From Plasmopara viticola (lineage: Eukaryota > Oomycota > Peronosporomycetes > Peronosporales > Peronosporaceae), in NCBI GenBank assembly GCA_001695595.3, contig MBPM02000062.1, positions 1-64,000 on the forward strand: DNA of 64,000 nucleotides, given 5' to 3'. Shown here in pieces: positions 51,208 through 58,675 of the stretch. How positions within the stretch are numbered: position 1 is the stretch's first letter; the number at the start of each line of letters is the position of its first letter. A model generated the notes under the pieces. The model was not told the DNA's origin and ran no database searches. It saw nothing but the letters and a program-made list of their open reading frames with translations. Position numbers and translations under genes: made by a program.

Positions 51208-53301
51208 ATGAGTGCGTTGTTCCCAGCGCCCGTGCGCTCGTACCCGACCTTTCCAGACGCCGTGCCATCGTCCACCTCGTCACCTTCTCAACCAGCTCCT
51301 TCGACCTCCATTCCACTATACCCTCTCCGCGTCCAGCAGCAGTTTGTACCCCGCCGTCTCGAAGATTTTGGGGACGGTGGGGCCTACCCCGAGCTCCATG
51401 TTGCCCAATTTCCCCTAGGAATGGGTAAAAAACTCGACACGGGGTCTCATTCGGGCACTCTAGCGCTTCAAGTGCGTGGTGAGGATGGTAAAGTGAGTTA
51501 CGACGCCGTTGTGACGCAACAGCATCGGGACAAGACTAAAGTCTTTACGAAATTCAGCGACATTGTCGAGAAGGACGGAGACGCAGCAGCTCTCACGCTT
51601 CCAAGCAGAGAGGAAGAAGTTGAGACGGCCACTCGAACGCGAGAGGCGTTGCAACTTTTGGTCCAGGGCAAGGTCGCGAGTGCGTTACCGACGAATGTTG
51701 GCCGGCAAAAGAGCGTCAAGGATACGGCCCAGTACATTCGCTATACGCCGAACGATCAAGGCACGTCCGGCGTTGCAAAGCAGCGGATCATCCGCATGGT
51801 GGACGTGGCCAAAGATCCAATGGAACCCCCCAAGTTTCGACACACGAAAGCAGTGCGTGGTCCACCGTCTCCACCCGTGCCAGTCCTCCACTCACCACCA
51901 CGCAAACTCACGGTCGCGGATCAGCAATCGTGGAAAATCCCGCCGTGCATTTCAAATTGGAAGAATTCCAAAGGGTTTACGATTGCTTTGGATAAACGAC
52001 TGGCTGCCGATGGCCGAGGCTTGCAACAAGTGACGGTGAATGACAATTTTGCGAGTCTCTCGGAAGCGTTGGCGATTGCAGAACGGAAGGCCCGAGAGGA
52101 AGTGAATTTGCGGGCACAAGTGCAGAAGAAAGTGGCCATGAAACAAAAGGAACAGAAGGAGAATGAATTGCGCGAGCTGGCGTCCAAAGCACGGATGGAA
52201 CGGGCTGGGATCCGAGCCGATAGTGACGAGGAAGCAAGTGCACCTCGCTCGAGTGACCACGAGAGTGACGAAGACGGGCGTCGCGAACGGGACGCGATTC
52301 GACGGGCGCGTAAAAAAGAGCGCGAACGGGAAATGCGGTTGGAAAATATGGGGAAAAAAGGGAAATTGGGGCGGGACCAAGATCGGGATATTTCTGAAAA
52401 AATCGCCTTGGGGCAACTTCAAGGGCGAGGGCACGAGGGCGGGAGTGATGGTCTGTTTGACGCGCGCTTGTTCAATCAATCGCAAGGAATGAGCTCGGGC
52501 TTTGGCCACGACGACGAGTACAATGTGTACTCGAAACCCATGGTCGATCGCGGAAAAGCGAGCGTGTATCGTCCGAAAGCAGATGATGGTGCCATGGATG
52601 CGGACAGGGACTACGAAGCGCTGAAAGAAGGGCATCAAAAGCGGTTTAAAGCGGACAAACAGTTTCGGGGCACTGAAGCAGTCGCGCAACGTGGTGGACG
52701 CGATGGCCCAGTGCAGTTTTCGTTTGACGAGGTGAAGAAAGAGGACGACGTGACTTCGTTAGTACGAGAGTCGATTGCTCGAAAAGAGAGTCGATCGCGA
52801 TCAAAGTCTCCAGTACAAAAGACGCCGTCACCTCGAGAACGGAGCCGTTCATTGTCTCGATCTTCGCGACGTTCTCGTCGTCGTCGTTCCGATTCGCCAC
52901 GACGTCGCGCCGTCTCTTCGTCGCGTTCGAGAAGCCGTGGTCGAGGATCGTCTCGACGTGCTCGTTCTCCGTCTCCGTTTCGTGATCGTGAGCGCTCAGA
53001 ACCGCGGGGACGGAAACGATCGCCGTCACGTTCGTCGTCGTCGTCACGGGAGCGGGGGCGTCCACGTGCACGTTTGCGTTCTCGGTCGTACTCGCGCGGG
53101 CGTAGAAATCGTCGACGCTCGCGCTCGCGGTCGCGGTCTTGGTCTCGCTCTCGCTCACGTAGCAGAAACAAGCGACGCCGTCGATCACGCAGTGAAGACA
53201 GCGACGACGATCCGTTTGGACTAGATCAATTCCTCACGGATGCTCGAAAAGGAATTGACCGAAAACGCCGCTCTTCTAGTCGTGATCGTCGTCGTCATTA
53301 A
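51208..53301 (+). CDS. SNW-domain splicing factor (SKIP/Prp45 homologue) with RS-rich insert
   Basis: 697 residues from ATG 51,208 (MSALFPAPV); a longer frame starts upstream but runs into the LINE. The SNW family signature SNWKNSKGFTIALDKRLAADGRG lies at about 247-269, followed by the helical region with NLRAQVQKKVAMKQKEQKE, the DRDISEKIALG box and LFDARLFNQSQG..GFGHDDEYNVYSKP. The family acts in the catalytic spliceosome and as a transcription coregulator. Between these and the conserved terminal box DPFGLDQFL lies an Arg/Ser-rich stretch of roughly 140 residues (about 525-670) that I do not expect in animal or yeast members (SKIP is about 536 residues). The gene appears intronless and intact. 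Confidence 0.93.
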   Translation: MSALFPAPVRSYPTFPDAVPSSTSSPSQPAPSTSIPLYPLRVQQQFVPRRLEDFGDGGAYPELHVAQFPLGMGKKLDTGSHSGTLALQVRGEDGKVSYDAVVTQQHRDKTKVFTKFSDIVEKDGDAAALTLPSREEEVETATRTREALQLLVQGKVASALPTNVGRQKSVKDTAQYIRYTPNDQGTSGVAKQRIIRMVDVAKDPMEPPKFRHTKAVRGPPSPPVPVLHSPPRKLTVADQQSWKIPPCISNWKNSKGFTIALDKRLAADGRGLQQVTVNDNFASLSEALAIAERKAREEVNLRAQVQKKVAMKQKEQKENELRELASKARMERAGIRADSDEEASAPRSSDHESDEDGRRERDAIRRARKKEREREMRLENMGKKGKLGRDQDRDISEKIALGQLQGRGHEGGSDGLFDARLFNQSQGMSSGFGHDDEYNVYSKPMVDRGKASVYRPKADDGAMDADRDYEALKEGHQKRFKADKQFRGTEAVAQRGGRDGPVQFSFDEVKKEDDVTSLVRESIARKESRSRSKSPVQKTPSPRERSRSLSRSSRRSRRRRSDSPRRRAVSSSRSRSRGRGSSRRARSPSPFRDRERSEPRGRKRSPSRSSSSSRERGRPRARLRSRSYSRGRRNRRRSRSRSRSWSRSRSRSRNKRRRRSRSEDSDDDPFGLDQFLTDARKGIDRKRRSSSRDRRRH

Positions 53302-53530
53302 AGAGAGGAATTCATCACACTGCCATCTGCGAGCTAGTGTCAATTACGTGAATTTAAATTGGTCCGAGTTGGTTATTATCCGTTTTATTAACGATTAAGC
53401 GGTATGTTAGATAAAGTAATGTCTATGTAGAATAGAGATAGTAGTAGTAGAATCATTACTACCCACGATTACTACTACATGAGCGGTGACAATAGTTTTA
53501 TAGTAACGTATCTATTTGAGTACGTTAAAA
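53302..53530. other. Intergenic region between convergent SNW and GxxExxY genes
   Basis: 229 bp with a TAGTAGTAGTAG tract and its partial inverse (ATTACTACTACA) near 53,440-53,480, which could pair in RNA. No gene seen. Confidence 0.4.
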
Positions 53531-54265
53531 TTAGAGTACTACTTTATTCTCCCTTGGCGCTCGTCGCTTGATAGTCCTGGATCTATTTATTTGCACATGA
53601 ATGATAGTAGGAATTACACCTTTGCGAATTGTTGACGATCTGGTGACGCGGTCACTGACTCCAATTTCACCTTCTGGTTGCACCACGTGCTCAATGTACT
53701 GCGTACTATTCTCGAAAGGAAAGCCTGAAACATGTGGAAAATTAATGAGGTATCCTTCGTCCACGCTTAAATGAGTCATGTAAAACTTGAGCTGTCTCAT
53801 ATGGTCCGACTTGAGTCCCGTCACGACAGCTTTGAGTTCAAGAAGTACGGGATTGTCCAATTTCAGATACAAGTCGACACGTCGAGAAGCTATTCGCTGC
53901 CCTTTATACTCGATAGGAATCTCCACTTCGGACAAGACGGTTATGCCTCGAGCTTTAAGTTCCAATACCAGCGCTCGCTGGTAGGTGGCTTCGAGATTGT
54001 ATGGACCCAGAATTTGAAAGACTTCATTGCAAATTTTCGGCAATTCCTCTTTCAGCTGACTAGCACTCGTAATCCTCGAAAGATTTTTAGCCGACGCAAT
54101 TGGAGCCTCTCCAAACGAAATCTTGTGCAGGTGTGCAGTGAGTTCGACAACAACGTCGCACGTTTTTGTCTCTGTAAATTGATTGTGCTCGGTTTGGTTG
54201 TCGCCACGATCTTCTGACGACAATGTATCGTCATCCTGCTCACGCACTTTGCTTCGGGTATTCAT
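53531..54265 (-). CDS. GxxExxY-family protein (PD-(D/E)XK nuclease fold)
   Basis: 244 residues from ATG 54,265 (MNTRSKVRE); I chose it because the longer frame extends into the LINE copy. After an acidic, low-complexity start (1 to about 60), residues 87-95 read GPYNLEATY, the GxxxExxY signature. The catalytic-type residues of the PD-(D/E)XK fold follow: D131 in RRVDLYL, E143 and K145 in LLELKAV, and Q158..Y162. This family is common in bacteria and patchy in eukaryotes, and its biological role is not established. The basic C-terminal tail after about 195 is extra. Patchy distribution suggests past transfer from bacteria. It converges with the SNW gene, and LINE copy 2 is inserted 93 bp upstream of its start. 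Confidence 0.82.
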   Translation of the reverse strand: MNTRSKVREQDDDTLSSEDRGDNQTEHNQFTETKTCDVVVELTAHLHKISFGEAPIASAKNLSRITSASQLKEELPKICNEVFQILGPYNLEATYQRALVLELKARGITVLSEVEIPIEYKGQRIASRRVDLYLKLDNPVLLELKAVVTGLKSDHMRQLKFYMTHLSVDEGYLINFPHVSGFPFENSTQYIEHVVQPEGEIGVSDRVTRSSTIRKGVIPTIIHVQINRSRTIKRRAPRENKVVL

Positions 54266-54358
54266 CGTGACGCAAACTTCAGGCTTGAAGGCAAGTTTAT
54301 AGTAGCCAATCGGATTCAACGACAACTCAAGTGAATTACATAACATTAACATTATTAA

Positions 54359-55503
54359 TTTTCGGAAAAGGTTGGGGTGACGCCCTCCTTCCAAGCGCGG
54401 GGGCTTAATGCTCGCGCGCTTCGGGCAGGTGCTCTCGGGCATCTGCAGGTCTCTAACGAGTCTCACCCTCGACGCGACGGTCTCCAGCACCAGGCCAAAC
54501 CCCCTTCCACGCCCTTAATCGCGCCAACCGCATCCGGATTGGCTCCTTTAATGTGAATTCTCTAGGTTCGAAGCGCAAGAAGCACGTAACACTCCCCGAA
54601 GATCTCCGGCGCTACCGCGTCGATATCCTTGGCCTCCGCGAAACCAAGATCTACGATAGAGGTGAGCACCGCATTGATGACTTCCTTCTAACCCTGAAAA
54701 AAAAAAAACGAAGCCAAGACCGAAGTCACCGAAATCCGCCGCCACTGCAACCCGTCGGGCGCCACTCGACACGCCCGATCCCGAGAAGAAACCTGGCACC
54801 ACACTAAGAAGCTCGGAACACTTCTCGGCGATATTAAAGATCTATCCCGACGCAAGTCCCTGGCCACCCTCGCGCTCCACCGCCTCTGGTCCGTCTGGCT
54901 CCGCCCCACGTTCATCTCACCCAAGACACGCATTCGATTGTACAACACCTACGTTCTACCGATTCTGCTGTACAACTGGGCTCTTACCAAGTCAGAGCTC
55001 CACGGCCTCGAGAGTTTCCATCGCCGCCAGCTTCGCTACGCTCTTGGCTATCGCTACCCCCGACCCATTTCGAATGCAAGACTCTACGACCTCTGTGATG
55101 AGCGGCCGCTGAGACTACGACTGACACAAGCTCGCTGGCGCCTGTTTGGCCATGTACTTCGCCGCTATCCCGACATTCCAGCTAACTTCCAGATGCGTGC
55201 CTACTTCTTCTCCACCGCAGCAAAATGGCGCGGACGTCCCCGCACCACGCCCCCCTCGACACTCGACCACAACCTTGTTTCCCGTGGCTCCGGCTTTCGA
55301 CTCCGGACAGCACAAGACCTCGAAGTGGTACGTACCCTTGCACAAGACCGAAAGAAATGGAAGATCCATTTGACCTCGGTGCTGGATGCACTGCCCGCCG
55401 AACGAGACTCGACGTATGCGGACACCACTCTATGCCGTGGACTAGCCAGACTGAGCCTAGCACGTGCATACCTTGGCAACGCGATAACGTAATACATTAC
55501 ATT
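54359..55503 (+). mobile_element. Non-autonomous LINE-derived element, copy 2
   Basis: 1,145 bp between 16-bp duplications ACATTAACATTATTAA (54,343-54,358 and 55,504-55,519). Same 5' end as copy 1, but with more of the endonuclease N-terminus (RIGSFNVNSLG..., RRYRVDILGLRETK). The endonuclease stops at an internal run of A, after which the C-terminal LINE region follows in another frame (54,938-55,492: RIRLYNTYVLPILLYNWAL ... LFGHVLRRYPD). The catalytic reverse transcriptase is missing in both copies at the same place, so they derive from one internally deleted source element mobilised by a full-length relative. Confidence 0.85.
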
Positions 55504-55617
55504 ACATTAACATTATTAAGAAGTACTCTGTTGTCAATGTAGCAATTTAGTTGATATTGCGTCATATAATACTCGTGCGATTCTAATGCTGTCTTATTAT
55601 ACTACCCATTCGTCCGT

Positions 55618-56460
55618 TTAAACTTGTGTGCCACACACTTTTTGCGCAATGCTCGTCAGAATTTTGCGTCCGTAAGGAATGTAACTTGCCGAGTACCTGC
55701 ATCGAAAACTCATAAGAATCTAGTGCCAGGTAAAAGTCCTTTGAAAAACGCACCAGACAGCAGCTCCACACTGGATTATCACCAGTAGCAGCACCACCAG
55801 ACCGAGTTGTGGCGCCTTAAGAAAAAAGAAGTTGCCACGAATTTAGCCATCCTGTAAATTTTATCACGTTTAAACCGCTTACGTACCGCAAAAGCAACAA
55901 TCAGCACTACGACAATCATTGCGAGATATATGATGGTTGCAATGCGTCGCAAAGGCTTGAACATGAGCTTGACCTGCTGCTTTGGACCTACTAGGAACCC
56001 CGACCTTTCCATTTTGCAATATATGTCAAGACGTGACTCTCTACTTGAAGTAGCAGACAATTTATCGTACCCGCAAAGCGAGATAATATTCCCAAGACTA
56101 TAAGTGATGCCGAATTTAGTGCCATTATCGGATCCGGCAATCAAAGCGAAGGTCGACTAAAAAAAAGGTAGATCAGACGTGCATAAGCATTCACTCTTGT
56201 ACGCTCATAATCATCATCCTTACTCCGAAGCTCACGAGGAACCCAAGTACAAAACACGACGCGAAGCCAATCATACGCTGTTTTTTTGTCAGACTCGGAC
56301 ATGTGCTCGTCAACATATCTGAATTGGACGATGCTGTCGAGCTCGTCTTGTTTGCACTCTTATTGTCGCCCGCTGCGCTTGCCAAGGATTTGCTGGCATC
56401 GCTTGCCACGCTCGCCACTTTATCGCCAGCGCTGCTGATCACTAACTTGATTTGATCCAT
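55618..56460 (-). CDS. SFT2-like vesicle transport protein, five exons
   Basis: Exons (minus strand): 56,224-56,460; 56,071-56,156; 55,887-56,004; 55,754-55,815; 55,618-55,696. All introns are GT..AG, 57-71 nt, and joining them keeps one frame of 193 codons plus TAA. The family landmarks are spread over the exons: SLTKKQRMIGFASC (exon 1), FGITYSLGNIISL (exon 2), FLVGPKQQVKLMFKPLRRIATI (exon 3), APQLGLVVLLLVIIQ (exon 4) and SYIPYGR (exon 5). SFT2 proteins have four membrane segments and act in endosome-to-Golgi vesicle fusion. The Ser/Ala-rich N-terminus is variable in the family. The start at 56,460 gives the usual length. The promoter region is shared with the gene at 56,687. Confidence 0.88.
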
Positions 56461-56686
56461 CGTCAGAAAAACAATGTAGCATAATTTGCCCAAAATAAAT
56501 TACGTAAAAGACCACCAGGAATAGTACAGTAAAATGAGCCATTTTGATGTCTTCCACATCAACACTGCTCATGCACAAATTTCTAAATCGTGCCCTTACT
56601 ATTTTATCTCCTTGTATTATTCTTCCCAAAAGCCAAGACAATTTAGTAAATAGGGTACTCAAGCTACGTCACCTCAATTTATTGAG
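56461..56686. promoter_or_regulatory. Shared promoter region, SFT2 and TMEM41-type genes
   Basis: 226 bp between two divergent start codons of membrane-trafficking genes. I see no clear initiator or TATA match; co-expression is a guess from the layout. Confidence 0.35.
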
Positions 56687-57607
56687 ATGACGGTCGGTAG
56701 GGAAAGCGGTGCGCTATTGCTTCTCGCAAAGCTCCTGGTGATCTTCAGCTGTGCACTAGGAGTCGTGCTAGGTCTCTTTGTTCTTCTCGTCCACCGAGTA
56801 CGCGAGTACGATGCCTCCTTGGGGCTCACGACATCGACACTGGATTCATTGTCTATCCGCAGTCTCTCCTCGCTCGAAGACCTGCAGCATTCTCACGAAA
56901 CGTTCAAGCACATCTTTGCCGTGCAGTTTTCACTTGCATTAATGTGCTATATGAGTGTCTTTGTGCTAAAACAGGTACGGAGCTACAATTTCATGTTCCT
57001 ACAAGCAATTTCTAATGGGATGTTTGTCCGCTAGACGTTCGCGATTCCTGGATCAGCCTTGCTGAATGTGTTTGCAGGAGCCTTTTTGCCATTCTCCCTG
57101 GCATTCCCATTAGTGTGCGCACTGACAGCGTGTGGCGCGTCGTGTTGCTATCTCTTGTCCAAGAACTTGGCGTCGGACGAAATTGTTCTAAATCTGAGTG
57201 ACCGATTAGTACCAGGAAAGTTGCAATTATTGCGACAAAAGATTGAAGACGCAAGGGCCCAGAATCAGTTGCTCTATTTATTGCTCTTTTTGCGGATTTT
57301 TCCCTTCACACCCAATTGGTTTCTCAATATGGCGAGTCCGTGGCTCCAAGTACCACTTCGATTGTTTGCGCCATCTGTCGTTCTTGGACTCTTGCCGTAT
57401 AATTTTATCACGGTGCACGCAGGTGCAATGTTGTCTTCTCTCAAGAGTACAAGCGACCTGATGGATCCACGGACGATTGGGTTTCTTATCTTACTGGCTC
57501 TTGGAATGCTCATTCCTGCGCTTTATAATCAGCAAGCCAAGGGTCAGAAGAGCGAGAAGCAAGAGCGCGTCAATACTAGAGTCAAGACAAACGAGAAAGT
57601 TGACTAA
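56687..57607 (+). CDS. TMEM41/VTT-domain membrane protein, two exons
   Basis: Exon 1 56,687-56,974 and exon 2 57,035-57,607, joined across a 60-nt GT..AG intron in phase 0, give 286 residues. A TM helix lies near the N-terminus (LLVIFSCALGVVLGLFVLLV). The VTT (DedA/SNARE-associated) domain follows with FAIPGSALLNVFAGAFLPF, TACGASCCYLLS, LFLRIFPFTPNWFLNMASP and the PLRLF..GLLPYNFI..HAG region. The pattern is closer to TMEM41A/B than to TVP38. Relatives are ER phospholipid scramblases needed for autophagy and lipid mobilisation. The Lys-rich C-terminus could face the cytosol. The exon-intron structure is my reading of the frame continuity. Confidence 0.9.
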
Positions 57608-57830
57608 TCTGCACAAATTATGAAGGTGCTAAAATAAAGGCTAATTCTTATCTCATCAGATATAGTATAATTCGATGTATACGAAACAAATATGATTATG
57701 AACTACATTAAAGCACAATGACTACTGTCATATCAGTAACCATGAAGTCACATGGTAATCCTAAAATATGACTGCTTTTCTTATTTTACGTCATTTACGT
57801 GTACCTTTTGGTTCAAATCATTGATTAAAC
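57608..57830. other. Intergenic region, no feature seen
   Basis: 223 bp, AT-rich, between the TMEM41-type gene and the E2 gene. No recognisable element beyond AATAAA-like sequence near 57,633 (AAAATAAAGG), which may serve polyadenylation. Confidence 0.4.
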
Positions 57831-58620
57831 ATGGTTCCAGGTAAGACGCACGAAAAAGCACATAATATAAGTAAGTAACTCGCTCGTGCTACCCACCTAG
57901 GAGGTCGTGTGCGCAAAGAGCTCGAAGAGTGTCAAAAAGATTCGCATCTCTCAGGTGTGACGGCTGTGCCGATCAGTGCCACGTCGCTGTCTGAACTTCG
58001 TGGTTCCATCGAGGGACCCGAGGCGACGCCGTACGAAGGCGGTCGCTTTGAGCTTGAAATTCTCATCTCTACCAAGTACGTGCACCTGCTACTCGGAATG
58101 CTCTCCTTATAATCTTAAGCACTCTTGTATATGCGCGTAGATACCCGTTTGAACCGCCGCAAATGCGCTTTTTGACCAAGATCTGGCACCCCAACATTTC
58201 GTCACAGACTGGTGCCATCTGTCTCGACATATTAAAGGATGCATGGTCTCCAGCTTTGACCATCAAAACTGCTCTCTTATCCATTCAAGCGCTACTCTCG
58301 GCGGCTGAACCCACAGACCCACAGGACGCAGAGGTGGCAAAAATGTACCTCAATGACCACACACAGTTTTTGAAGACTGCACGGTTCTGGACGGAAAGTT
58401 ACGCCAAGCCAAAAGACGCGGGAGACGACGCAGCGCTCTCGCGACTCATGGATATGGGGTTTCCTTCGGTACGTCCTTTGCTTCGATTCGGTCATTTTCG
58501 AATTATTTTGTGTATTTTTTCATCTGTTTCTGTATTTTTTAGGAAAAGGCCAAAGCAGCACTTCAAGCAACGAATGGCGACGAAAATGCCGCGATTGAAC
58601 ACCTTATTAGCACAATGTAA
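57831..58620 (+). CDS. Ubiquitin-conjugating enzyme E2 with UBA domain (UBE2K/UBC1 type), four exons
   Basis: Exons 57,831-57,840, 57,901-58,075, 58,141-58,468 and 58,543-58,620 join into 196 codons plus TAA; introns are 60, 65 and 74 nt. The first exon has only 10 nt (ATG GTT CCA G). E2 landmarks are [22 protein letters not shown], the HPN box (WHPNIS), catalytic Cys at residue 89 in GAICLDIL, and [15 protein letters not shown]-terminal UBA domain follows (about 155-196: LMDMGFPS ... ENAAIEHLI), as in UBE2K, which builds Lys48-linked chains. The length agrees with the family (about 200). The start is the least certain part because the first exon is so short. Confidence 0.92.
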
Positions 58621-58675
58621 CGGTTAAAACCTACAATTTACCCTTATCTAAGAGTTCAAAGACCACACGCGGGCA

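Noticed and set aside
52635..53188. Long minus-strand frames opposite the SNW gene's RS region
   Set aside because: They are the antisense of Arg/Ser repeat codons, which stay open by composition; the plus strand has the conserved SNW protein.
55583..55771. Small minus-strand frame near the end of the SFT2 gene as a secreted effector
   Set aside because: It is explained by exons 4-5 and intron 4 of the SFT2 gene; no signal peptide or RxLR motif.
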